Below, piece by piece: positions 26,653 to 36,037 of a stretch of 59,178 nucleotides of DNA (position 1 is the first letter of the stretch; the number at the start of each line of letters is the position of its first letter). Made by a program: the position numbers and the translations under genes. Below the pieces are notes generated by a model. The model worked only from the letters and a program-made list of their open reading frames with translations. It did no database searches and was not told the origin of the DNA. This DNA is from Prevotella sp. (GTDB lineage Bacteria; Bacteroidota; Bacteroidia; Bacteroidales; Bacteroidaceae). The DNA lies in the NCBI GenBank assembly GCA_017478025.1, contig JAFVGZ010000009.1, positions 1 through 59,178 on the forward strand, read 5' to 3'.

Positions 26653-29600
26653 ATGTCAAAATCTAAAATCCTATTGACACTCCTTTTCACCATCGTCGCC
26701 CAGGTGATGATGGCACAAGGAACAGTCATATCAGGTACGGTGGAAGACGCCATGGGTCCGGTGATGCTGGCCAATGTGGTGGAACGCGATGCCAATAACC
26801 GTATTGTCAGCGCTACACAGACTGATATGATGGGTAACTTCTCTATGGAGATTAAGAACCCGAAGAACAAACTCGTCGTCTCATACGTAGGAAGTAAGAC
26901 AAAGATACTTCCAATCGGTGACAATGTCACCTTCGCTATCAAGCTGGAGGATGAGAAGACCACTCTTAACGAAGTTACCGTGCGTGGCCGTCGTGCAAAC
27001 TCTGGCGGTCTGAGCATTGACAAGCGCGAGATTTCGGTATCACAGCAGACCTTCAACCTCCAGGACGTGGAAGGTATGGCGTTCACCTCAGCCGACGAGG
27101 CACTGCAGGGTGAGATTGCCGGTCTGGATATCGTAAGCAACTCTGGTAACCTCGGTGCCGGTACATCTATGCGTCTGCGTGGTGTCTCCACCCTGAGTGG
27201 TAGCGCAGAGCCGCTGATTGTCGTTGATGACAAAATCTTCGACTACAACAGCGATGATATCGATATTGAGAATGCCGACGAGGAGGCTTTCTCCTCTCTG
27301 CTCGCTGTCAGCGTTGATGATATCGCAAACATCACGGTGCTGAAGGATGCCGCTGCTACGGCTATCTGGGGTTCCAAGGGTGCTAACGGTGTCATCCAGA
27401 TTACCACTAAGCGCGGACGCCGCAGTAAGCCAAGAGTGAACATCGGATATAAGTTCACCGGCACATGGATGCCTACGGGATATACACTGCTGAATGGTGA
27501 TAACTACACGATGATGCTCAAGGAGGAGTTCTATAACCCGACACAGAGCACAAAGGCTACATCTACCATCAACGAAATCAATTATATCCGCCCAGAGTCA
27601 TGGCCCGAGGCAAACAACTGGAACAAGAACACCGACTGGGTTGACGCCATCACACAGTTCGGTCAGCAGCACGAGGCTAACCTCAGTGTCACCGGTGGTG
27701 GACAGAAGGCACAGTTCCGTATTTCTGCAGGTTATAACCACCAGGTGGGTACTGTGATAAAGCAGCGCATGGACCGTCTGACAACACGTCTCGTGTTGGA
27801 CTACAACGTGTCTGACCGCATCAGGTTCTCTACCAACTTCGCGTTGACATACACTGATAACCTGAAGAACTATACCCTCGGTAGCAGTAAGGACAACAGC
27901 TCCCACAACAACCTGCTGCCAATGGCGCTGGCGATGGCTCCTAACTCAAGCATCTATCGCTATGACCGCTATGGCAACATGACCAATGACTTCTTCTTGA
28001 TGAATCCTATCGTGAGTGGCAGAACTCCAGACGACGGTAACTATACGTCTGAGCAACTCTCTGATATCGTAAACATCGGTAACCCAGTGGCTTACGCCAA
28101 CAAGTCTTGGCAGAAGGAACAGACTTACAGCATCGTGCCTGACTTTGAGATCAAGTATGACCTCCTGGGTACTGGCAACGGCCAGCACCGCCTGACATTC
28201 AACGGACGCGTATATTTTGATATCTTCGCAAAGTCCCTGCCTACATTCATGCCAGGCAGCCTGTCTAACGGTTTCTATACCGACAATGACTACAACTACA
28301 TTACAAATGCTGAAACGAACCAGTTCAAGATGGGTTCACGTTTGCAGTTGACCTTCACTCCGGCATTCAAGAATGAGGACCTGTACCTCACCATGTTTGC
28401 ACGCTATGAGGCTAACACAAACAGGAATACATATCAGTTCCTGGGACAGAGTTCTATTCCTAACGGTATCACAGCGTCAACCATTGACGCTCACCTGCTG
28501 GATATGAATAACCAGCCAAGTACAACAAAGTGGTCATCACACAACTGGGTATATAACGCGCACTTCTCTTATAAGTCACGCTACAGCGTAGGTTTCTCTC
28601 TGCGTGCCGACGGTGACTCAAAGTTCGGACCTAAGAACCCTTGGTTCTATTCTCCATCTGTCTCTCTGCGTTACAACGTGAGCGACGAGAAATTCTTTGA
28701 GCCTCTGCGCAAGGTGGTATCAATGCTCGGTATCCGTGGATCATGGGGTATCACAGGTAGCTCCAACGCTTCTGTAGAGAACTACTTCAACCAGTACACC
28801 TCTCGTGCAGGACGTTATGGTGATGCTTATTACACCACGATGAGCGGCATGAAGCTCGATGACCTGCGTCCACAGAAGAAGATCGGTCTGAACCTCGGTT
28901 TCAATATCGGCTTCCTGGATGACAAGTACGAGATTGACATTAATATATATAATGAGAAGACCAAGGATCTTATCATGAAGAGCCTGCCAATCCCGACATC
29001 TGCAACATGGAACAGCTCTACTGCTCTTTCTTACGGTAACGTAGGTGAGATGGAGAACAGAGGTTGGGAGTTGAACGTCACCGGTAACAAGTTCATCAAG
29101 TCCGGCAAGTTCTCTATGTCTGCAAGCTTCAACCTGGCTCAGAATATCAACAAGCTGAAGTCAATGGACCAGCGCGTGCTCAACACTCTGAACACAGAGC
29201 CAACGTTCAGCGCCATCGGTTCAGGCTCTATGCTGACTCACGTCGTTGTGGGTGACCCGCTCGGTTCTATCTACGGATACAACTGTAAGGGTGTTTATCA
29301 GTACTCATACGACTACCTGACCAACTATAATACAAAGCAGATACAGCAGCAGACTCAGGCAGAGGCACGCGGCGAGACTTACGATTGGAACTATGAGGCT
29401 TGGATCAACCAGCAGCTGGCTGAGGGCAAGACATTCCCTGTAGCTACTGACGAGAACGGCCACGTCATCATGACCAATACCGGAGTGCCAAAGCACATGG
29501 CTTACTACTATGGTGATACAGAGTATAACTTCAAGGGCGGTGACGCTATCTATGAGGATGTGAACCATGACGGTAACATCAACGAGCTGGATATCAAGTA

Positions 29601-30105
29601 TCTCGGTTCTTCACTGCCTAAGATGCAGGGTGGTTTCAGCCTCACACTGCAGTATGGTCAGTGGAAGCTGGTTGCACGTTTCAACTATCGTTGGGGTAAC
29701 AAGATCCTCAATACGGGCCGCATGTCACTCGAGAGCATGAGAGGAACAGAGAACCAGTGTGCCTCTGTAACCTATCGTTGGCGTAAGGACGGTGACGTGA
29801 CTCAGATTCCACGCGCACTCTATGGCGCAGGCTATAACTATCAGGTTTCATCACGCTTCGTGGAGGACGGCTCATTCCTGCGCTTCCAGAACCTGCAGAT
29901 TTCTTATAGCTTCCCAAAGAAGAAGGTGCAGAAGCTCGGTCTGAACACTCTCTCTGCCTATGTGACTATGAACAACCTCTTCTGTTGGACGAAGTACACA
30001 GGTATTGACCCTGAGGTTGCAGGCAAGACATATCAGCCTACATACGACGGAGCAACAACACCAAGGTCTAAGTCTGTCACTGCCAGCCTTAACTTCGGCT
30101 TCTAA
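26653..30105 (+). CDS. SusC-type TonB-dependent outer-membrane receptor (first pair)
   Basis: A 1150-residue outer-membrane transporter. A signal peptide (LLFTIVAQVMMAQG) is followed by a carboxypeptidase-regulatory-like domain (about 25-110, GTVEDAMGPVMLANVV), a possible TonB box LNEVTVRGRR, a plug with GTSMRLRGVSTLSGSAEPLI and the SusC hallmark ITVLKDAAATAIWGSKGANG, and then a long beta-barrel ending in aromatic residue F (SLNFGF), as expected for insertion by the Bam machinery. It imports oligosaccharides or peptides with the SusD partner encoded next. In this locus RG-I fragments are the likely cargo (inference). Confidence 0.93.
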   Translation: MSKSKILLTLLFTIVAQVMMAQGTVISGTVEDAMGPVMLANVVERDANNRIVSATQTDMMGNFSMEIKNPKNKLVVSYVGSKTKILPIGDNVTFAIKLEDEKTTLNEVTVRGRRANSGGLSIDKREISVSQQTFNLQDVEGMAFTSADEALQGEIAGLDIVSNSGNLGAGTSMRLRGVSTLSGSAEPLIVVDDKIFDYNSDDIDIENADEEAFSSLLAVSVDDIANITVLKDAAATAIWGSKGANGVIQITTKRGRRSKPRVNIGYKFTGTWMPTGYTLLNGDNYTMMLKEEFYNPTQSTKATSTINEINYIRPESWPEANNWNKNTDWVDAITQFGQQHEANLSVTGGGQKAQFRISAGYNHQVGTVIKQRMDRLTTRLVLDYNVSDRIRFSTNFALTYTDNLKNYTLGSSKDNSSHNNLLPMALAMAPNSSIYRYDRYGNMTNDFFLMNPIVSGRTPDDGNYTSEQLSDIVNIGNPVAYANKSWQKEQTYSIVPDFEIKYDLLGTGNGQHRLTFNGRVYFDIFAKSLPTFMPGSLSNGFYTDNDYNYITNAETNQFKMGSRLQLTFTPAFKNEDLYLTMFARYEANTNRNTYQFLGQSSIPNGITASTIDAHLLDMNNQPSTTKWSSHNWVYNAHFSYKSRYSVGFSLRADGDSKFGPKNPWFYSPSVSLRYNVSDEKFFEPLRKVVSMLGIRGSWGITGSSNASVENYFNQYTSRAGRYGDAYYTTMSGMKLDDLRPQKKIGLNLGFNIGFLDDKYEIDINIYNEKTKDLIMKSLPIPTSATWNSSTALSYGNVGEMENRGWELNVTGNKFIKSGKFSMSASFNLAQNINKLKSMDQRVLNTLNTEPTFSAIGSGSMLTHVVVGDPLGSIYGYNCKGVYQYSYDYLTNYNTKQIQQQTQAEARGETYDWNYEAWINQQLAEGKTFPVATDENGHVIMTNTGVPKHMAYYYGDTEYNFKGGDAIYEDVNHDGNINELDIKYLGSSLPKMQGGFSLTLQYGQWKLVARFNYRWGNKILNTGRMSLESMRGTENQCASVTYRWRKDGDVTQIPRALYGAGYNYQVSSRFVEDGSFLRFQNLQISYSFPKKKVQKLGLNTLSAYVTMNNLFCWTKYTGIDPEVAGKTYQPTYDGATTPRSKSVTASLNFGF

Positions 30106-30136
30106 AACAGTTGTAACATCATCATAAAAGACAATA

Positions 30137-31888
30137 ATGAATATGAAAAAGATATTTTCAATCATACTGGCATGCATCGCGCTGACCTCTTGCGTTGACA
30201 CGGTTATCCTGCCGGAAAACAAGACAGTCGATGACGACTTCTGGAAGAAGAAGAGCGAGGTGAGCGCTGTCGTCTCTGCTGCGTATGCACAGCTGCGCGA
30301 CGAGGTGGCAATACGTAACATGATTATCTGGGGCGACTTCCGTTCCGATGAGCTCGTCGTAACATCTGCCCTCCCTGCTTCTACTACTCCTGCAAAGAAT
30401 CTGGGTCCAATCGCATTGGCACAGATTTATTCGTTGAACATAGAGACCGATAACGTGTTTACCACTTGGTATCCGTTCTATTCAGCCATCAACTACTGTA
30501 ACCTCGTGCTGCAGAAAGCAGAGAGCGTTGTGGCTGTTGACCCTGACTATACAATGGATGACTATCTGGCAAACCGTGCTCAGGCACTCGCGCTGAGAGC
30601 ATTCTGCTACTTCTACCTCACAAAGGTGTTCCACGATATCCCCGTTACACCGGGAGCATATCTGGAGAGCAGCGCAGACCTCAATGCTATGCAGGCAACG
30701 CCGGACTCTGTGCTCAATATGTGTATCAATGACCTGGAGGAGGCTGAGCAGTATGCTGTCTCTGGCAACATCTACGGTGACTGGCGCGATAAGGGGTACC
30801 TGAACAAGGACGGTATCAATGCTATCCTGGCAGACATCTACCTGTGGCGCGCATCTATCAACCGTGATGCAGCTGACTATCAGGCTTGCGTGGATGCCTG
30901 CGATAAGGTTATCAAGGCCAAGAAAGAGGCTTACGAGAAGGACGGTTTCAAGCGTTACCGCTACGGACAGGACGACACGGAGAAGGACTACTATCTCTCT
31001 CCTTATAATATGATGTACAGCGACCTCTTCGGCCAGAACGGTCAGAATGCTGACGAGAGCATCTTTGAGCTGCAGTATAAGCTCAGCAGTGCTAACAACA
31101 CCGGATTGGACAAGATGTACTTCCGTTACAGAAACAGAACATCTGACAGCTACGGTTATCTGAAGGCATCGTCAAAGTTCGGTACTGTTGACGGTACCGG
31201 TAACGGTGTGTGGATTAACAATGCCGACCAGAGACTCTACGAGTTCGTGTATGACGCAGGCAGCAGTAGCGTAGAGCAGTTTGCTGTACGTAAGATGGTT
31301 GCTACATCGTCTTCCGGTCTGAAGTCTGCTGACTCAAAGCGTGACCCGCGTACTTCGGTATATCAGAACTGGATATTCTATCGCCTCACTGACGTGATGC
31401 TGATGAAGGCAGAGGCTCTGGTGCAGCTCTATAACCTTGCTGGCAAGGCTGAGACAGATACACGCAATGAGGAGGCGTTCGCACTCTGCCAGTTCGTGAA
31501 TGACCGCGCACTCTCAGATGAGGACAGGTCAAGCTATACGCTGAAGTATTCTACCTATAAGGACAGAATGGAGGAGCTGGTTCTCGCAGAGCGTGCAAGA
31601 GAGCTCTGCTTTGAGGGTAAGCGCTTCTTTGACCTGATGCGTTATAACTATCGCCACACCAGCGTACAGGCTGACCTCACCAAGCATCTCTTTGACGAGG
31701 ATTACACTCTCGTGAATAACAACGATGAGTTCCTGGCTCTGCTGCTGCGCAAGTATCCGGCACCTACAGCGATGAGGTCTAAGATACGTGATGAGAGAAA
31801 TCTCTATATGCCTATTAATATGGACGAGGTGGAAATTAATACTAACTTGGTACAGAACCCTGCTTATAAGTCTTACTCTAAGTATTAA
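30137..31888 (+). CDS. SusD/RagB-family surface lipoprotein (first pair)
   Basis: A 583-residue lipoprotein; the lipobox is ALTSCVDT (cysteine near 17). Family features: YPFYSAINYCNLVLQKAE (TPR-type helix), ALALRAFCYFYLTKVFHDIP (the 'aRAfay..L...fgdvP' motif), AILADIYLWRASIN, and a C-terminal ELVLAERARELCFEGKRFFDLMRY, the SusD 'E.r.E...EG.R..DL.R' signature. SusD proteins act as lids over the SusC barrel and bind the glycan. A second ATG at 30143 (MKKIFS) is an equally good start. It lies 31 bp after the SusC gene. Confidence 0.93.
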   Translation: MNMKKIFSIILACIALTSCVDTVILPENKTVDDDFWKKKSEVSAVVSAAYAQLRDEVAIRNMIIWGDFRSDELVVTSALPASTTPAKNLGPIALAQIYSLNIETDNVFTTWYPFYSAINYCNLVLQKAESVVAVDPDYTMDDYLANRAQALALRAFCYFYLTKVFHDIPVTPGAYLESSADLNAMQATPDSVLNMCINDLEEAEQYAVSGNIYGDWRDKGYLNKDGINAILADIYLWRASINRDAADYQACVDACDKVIKAKKEAYEKDGFKRYRYGQDDTEKDYYLSPYNMMYSDLFGQNGQNADESIFELQYKLSSANNTGLDKMYFRYRNRTSDSYGYLKASSKFGTVDGTGNGVWINNADQRLYEFVYDAGSSSVEQFAVRKMVATSSSGLKSADSKRDPRTSVYQNWIFYRLTDVMLMKAEALVQLYNLAGKAETDTRNEEAFALCQFVNDRALSDEDRSSYTLKYSTYKDRMEELVLAERARELCFEGKRFFDLMRYNYRHTSVQADLTKHLFDEDYTLVNNNDEFLALLLRKYPAPTAMRSKIRDERNLYMPINMDEVEINTNLVQNPAYKSYSKY

Positions 31889-31933
31889 TTGCCCCAAGTG
31901 TGTAACAATTTTCGAAATAAAAACAAAGAAGAT

Positions 31934-34165
31934 ATGAACAAAGTTATATTTAATATAGGAAAGGTGTTAGCGCTTGGACTCGTCGGCGTGATGTGCTTCA
32001 CATCATGCACAGAGGAGCCTGACGGCTCTAACCTCTTTTCTGCCGAACAGAAGACCATTGCGGAGTTGGTTCGTGCTGACGAAGACCTGACGGCTTTCTA
32101 CCGCATGTTGGAGAAAAGTAAGTTCGACAAGTATATGGGCACGTACGGTGAATACACCTGCTTCGCTCCACAGAACGACGGCGTGGACCTGTACTTGGAC
32201 AGTCTCTATAACGATGAGTCGTACCTTATCTCCAAATCAAAACTGAAGCACAACGGTATCGCCGAGGCTGCCGACTGGGATAACCTCGACGTGATGGAGA
32301 AGGTGGAGCTGATGCCTGACTCACTCTGCGATGATATCGTGCGCTTCCACCTCTCTGGTGAGAAGCACCTGCAGACCGACCTCGACGGTACCGGTACTAC
32401 ATGGACAACGATGAAGATCGGACGTAGCATACGCGTCGGAACATTCACTGACGGTGAGTTTGTCGGTAAGACTTCCCTCAATGATGCTGCTGCTATCGTA
32501 GAAGGTGACGTGGAGGCTATCAACGGCGTGCTGCAGGTTTGCTCTACTGTTGTGCCTCGTTCAGACCGCACCATGAACGATCAGCTGCGCGTGGAAGGTG
32601 AGAAAGACCTCTCAATATTCTATGCAGCACTGGAGGCAACAGGCCTGACAGACACTCTGATGATTGAGAATAAGAAGAACGAGGATGGTACTAACAAGAC
32701 TTACTCTCTGGCAAGTCACAATGACCGTGACGGAAATCCTCTGTATTATCCAAAGGAGTGTATGATTAAGTGGACTGTATTCGCTGAGACTGATGACGTG
32801 ATGAGGGCTGCCGGTATCAACAACTTCAATGACCTGAAGCAGAAGTGTATCGAGTGGTATGGCAACTGCGGCGCTTGGTATGACTATATCAACGAGAAGG
32901 GTATCACCATCAGTACAGGTGATGACTATACCAACCCATTCAATGTGGTACACATGTTCGTGGCTTACCACATCCTGCGAGCAGGTATGCCTATCGACCG
33001 TATCGTGTATGAGAAGAATTCAAGTACCGATGCTTCTTGGAACTTCTGCTTCGGCTACGAGCCACAGGAGTACTTTGAGACAATGCTGCCAAACACTCTT
33101 ATGAAGGTATGGGAGACAAACCCAAAGACCACAAAGAACCTTTGGCTGAACCGCTATCTGACCAACAACACCCTGACATCACGTCTCGGACTGTGTGCTA
33201 TAGGTAACGGTGATGTAGATCACAAGCTTATCTTTGCCGGTGTTCCTGTTGACCGCAACAACAGCGTTGAGACTCTGAACGGATACATACATCGTATCGG
33301 TGGAGTGCTGAAGTATGACGAGAATGCAAGAAACGCACTCTATGAGCGCCTGCGCCTTGACTCTTCTACATTCCTCTATGAGCTTATCAATAACGGTCTG
33401 CGTGGTGCAACACCTGCTGAGGTCAGCACACTCAACGGTGGTGGCGACGGTAACCGTGTGGCATTCGAGAACACATTCTTTGACAATATCGTTTGCTACA
33501 ACCCAGGTACTCTGCTCCGCTTCAACGTGATGGGTGCTTGGCGTGCACACAACTCTGACCAGTTCCAGGGATGGGATGTATATGACTTCGCTATCAAACT
33601 GCCTCATGTACCAACAGGAGATTATGAGCTGCGTATCATCTATCCTCCTATGGCACGTGGCGGACTCATGCAGTTCTATATCGGTAACAGCTCTAAGCAG
33701 TCTGACATGGTAGCAGTGGGTATCCCATTCGATGCTTGTGCTAATCCTTATGAGGATGCTACCATTGGTTACGAGGACGTGATCAACCGTGACGAAGATG
33801 AGACATCTGACTGTGGTGTGGAGAGCGACCAGCGTATGCATGTACGTGGATATATGAGAGCTCCGGCTTCATTCTCACGTGGTACTTATAACACAGTCAC
33901 TGACCCGCTGACCTATTCTGATGACGATATCTATTCTGCAGCAAAGCAGATTATCGGTTCTACCAGCTGTCGTACAGAGACTGGCTACGGTACGATGATG
34001 CTGCGCCGTATCATCACTACCCAGCGCTTTGAGCAGGGCAAGGACTACTGGCTGCGCATCAAGAACTTGGTGAACGATGCTAACCTCGGTTGGTCATTCG
34101 ACTTCATTGAGCTCGTGCCACTTGACATCGTCAATAGCCAGAGCATGTCAGAGGACTGGTATTAA
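31934..34165 (+). CDS. Fasciclin-domain surface lipoprotein
   Basis: A 743-residue lipoprotein starting MNKVIFNIGKVLALGLVGVM with lipobox CFTSCTEE. The frame is open to 31889, but only from a TTG codon; ATG 31934 gives the signal peptide and is preferred. A FAS1-like module occupies about residues 45-205: FYRMLEKSKFDKYMG, YTCFAPQNDGVDLYL (H1-like) and INGVLQVCSTVV (H2-like). The C-terminal half includes a second such region and a beta-rich part (DYELRIIYPPMARGG) that could be carbohydrate-binding. It lies 45 bp behind the SusD gene. Confidence 0.7.
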   Translation: MNKVIFNIGKVLALGLVGVMCFTSCTEEPDGSNLFSAEQKTIAELVRADEDLTAFYRMLEKSKFDKYMGTYGEYTCFAPQNDGVDLYLDSLYNDESYLISKSKLKHNGIAEAADWDNLDVMEKVELMPDSLCDDIVRFHLSGEKHLQTDLDGTGTTWTTMKIGRSIRVGTFTDGEFVGKTSLNDAAAIVEGDVEAINGVLQVCSTVVPRSDRTMNDQLRVEGEKDLSIFYAALEATGLTDTLMIENKKNEDGTNKTYSLASHNDRDGNPLYYPKECMIKWTVFAETDDVMRAAGINNFNDLKQKCIEWYGNCGAWYDYINEKGITISTGDDYTNPFNVVHMFVAYHILRAGMPIDRIVYEKNSSTDASWNFCFGYEPQEYFETMLPNTLMKVWETNPKTTKNLWLNRYLTNNTLTSRLGLCAIGNGDVDHKLIFAGVPVDRNNSVETLNGYIHRIGGVLKYDENARNALYERLRLDSSTFLYELINNGLRGATPAEVSTLNGGGDGNRVAFENTFFDNIVCYNPGTLLRFNVMGAWRAHNSDQFQGWDVYDFAIKLPHVPTGDYELRIIYPPMARGGLMQFYIGNSSKQSDMVAVGIPFDACANPYEDATIGYEDVINRDEDETSDCGVESDQRMHVRGYMRAPASFSRGTYNTVTDPLTYSDDDIYSAAKQIIGSTSCRTETGYGTMMLRRIITTQRFEQGKDYWLRIKNLVNDANLGWSFDFIELVPLDIVNSQSMSEDWY

Positions 34166-34168
34166 GCC

Positions 34169-34201
34169 AATTCATAATGCATAATTAATAATTCATAATT
34201 G
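34169..34201 (+). repeat. AT-rich motif built of AATTCATAAT/ATGCATAATT
   Basis: AATTCATAATGCATAATTAA followed by TAATTCATAATTG lies between two genes of the operon. Shorter versions occur at 2765-2779, 14707-14722 and 39357-39376, each just behind a stop codon. Confidence 0.6.
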
Positions 34202-34216
34202 ACATAGACAATTATT

Positions 34217-36037
34217 ATGAAGAGAAATAAATATATAGGAATAATGATGCTGGCAGCAACTATGTTTGGTGCCGCATCATGCTCTGACTATTCGGACTAC
34301 AACACGGTGCCCGTATCCTCGCAGGCGGGAGCTGACCAGACGTTGTGGCAGAATATCAGCAGCGACCCGCAACTGACGAAGTTTGCCACCTTGGCAAAGC
34401 AATGCAACTTCTCAGAAGCTTTGAACAGCCCGCGATTCTATACCGTATGGGCACCAACAGACGATGCCATAGACCAATTGGAGTATGACAGACTCCTGGC
34501 AAGCGATAGCGCAACGGTTCTCAAGGAGTTCATTCAGCAGCACATCACAGAGTATAACTACCCTGTATCGTCTGCTCTGGAGGATAAGACAATCGTGTCA
34601 CTGAACCTGAAGCACCATGCTTTCACTCAGAGTTCATTTGACGAATTCCCCTACACTGCTATCAACCTGCCATCATCAAACGGTGTGATGCACAAGATCA
34701 GCGGATACTCCGAGTTCTTCAATAATCTTTATGAGAATATCGACAACCTCGTTGATTGTGACTCTCTGAAGAAGTATGTTCAGAAGTATGACATAGAGGT
34801 ACTTGATCCAAACAATTCTGTCATCGGTCCTATCAAGGATGGTAAGCAGACCTATCTGGACTCTGTGATGAGAAAGCAGAATACTGTTATTGCCAGCATC
34901 ATGCGTGCAAGCTTGGATAATGAGGACTCTACATACTGTATGCTCATTCCAAACGATCAGGCTTGGAGAGGTGCTTACGCTAAGATAGCTCCATACTACA
35001 AGTACATCACCAAGATGGACTATATGGATTTGTCTAAGAAGTCAACCGTAGCTTCTTCTACAACCGCTACCACAGCCAAGGCTGACGAGCCCGCTACCAC
35101 TACCAGTGATTATCAAGACTCACTGACTTGTCGCAACATCGTGAGAAATTTGGTGTTCTCTAACTCTACTCCACGCAATCAGGCTCTGTTCGACAACACC
35201 CCAATTTCACCAGATGACTCACTGCTTTCTACTCCCGGTAACTATCTGACGAACGGTCAGGAGATACAGAATCACACTGTTGACATTGACGAGATGAGTA
35301 ACGGTATTGCCCGTGTGATAGATTCTCTCACTTTCTATCCATGGGATACGTATGTGCCTTGCATCGTTTCTACCATGCCTGAACAGACACTGAAGGTAAA
35401 GGATGCGAAGGAATCTACGCTGAAAAAGACTATTCCGCTTGAAGACTTGAAGGAACGTCGTGATACTCTCTTCAGCAAGGTGCCGAAGATGTTCAACCAG
35501 TGGCTCTTCCCTGCAAGGGAGAAGTTCTTCACCTACTATGCTGTTGACAGTACAAACATTGACGGTACAACAGGTAAGCCAGAGCTGAACTTTAAGCTTA
35601 ACGGCGTACGCTCTGCTACGTATCACATCTATGTAATAACTGTTCCTGAGCAGATTTCTAATGATTATGCTGAGGCAACACCGAAGCCATACTATCTGCG
35701 TTTCTACCTCAGCTGGACTGATGCATCCAACAAGCAGCAATATACAGTGCTGCCTCAGGGAGCAAGATCTACTTATGAAATTACCACAGCTGACGGCAAT
35801 AGCACTGCAACACTGACCTACGTGGGCGACCCAGGACGTGTCAACGTCTTAGACTTGGGCGAGTTCACCTTCCCTGCTTGCTATGCCGGAACTGATGCTT
35901 ATCCAAGCCTTATGATGATGCACACCAAGACATATACCTCTGCCCAGAACCGTAACAGGTACGATCAGCAGATGCGTGTTGCCGGTGTCTATCTCATTCC
36001 GAAGGAGTATAATGACTATTGGGCAAATAAAGAATGA
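34217..36037 (+). CDS. Fasciclin-domain surface lipoprotein
   Basis: A 606-residue lipoprotein with lipobox GAASCSDY. It carries the clearest FAS1 module of the locus: KFATLAKQCNFSEALNSP then FYTVWAPTDDAIDQL (H1) near residues 55-85, and GVMHKISGYSEFFNNLYENI (H2) near 155. The region after 190 may be a second, divergent FAS1 module, with a Thr/Ala-rich linker near 275-300 (SSTTATTAKADEPATTT). Its stop codon overlaps the start of the second SusC gene by four bases (ATGA), implying coupled translation and a fixed stoichiometry with that receptor. Confidence 0.78.
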   Translation: MKRNKYIGIMMLAATMFGAASCSDYSDYNTVPVSSQAGADQTLWQNISSDPQLTKFATLAKQCNFSEALNSPRFYTVWAPTDDAIDQLEYDRLLASDSATVLKEFIQQHITEYNYPVSSALEDKTIVSLNLKHHAFTQSSFDEFPYTAINLPSSNGVMHKISGYSEFFNNLYENIDNLVDCDSLKKYVQKYDIEVLDPNNSVIGPIKDGKQTYLDSVMRKQNTVIASIMRASLDNEDSTYCMLIPNDQAWRGAYAKIAPYYKYITKMDYMDLSKKSTVASSTTATTAKADEPATTTSDYQDSLTCRNIVRNLVFSNSTPRNQALFDNTPISPDDSLLSTPGNYLTNGQEIQNHTVDIDEMSNGIARVIDSLTFYPWDTYVPCIVSTMPEQTLKVKDAKESTLKKTIPLEDLKERRDTLFSKVPKMFNQWLFPAREKFFTYYAVDSTNIDGTTGKPELNFKLNGVRSATYHIYVITVPEQISNDYAEATPKPYYLRFYLSWTDASNKQQYTVLPQGARSTYEITTADGNSTATLTYVGDPGRVNVLDLGEFTFPACYAGTDAYPSLMMMHTKTYTSAQNRNRYDQQMRVAGVYLIPKEYNDYWANKE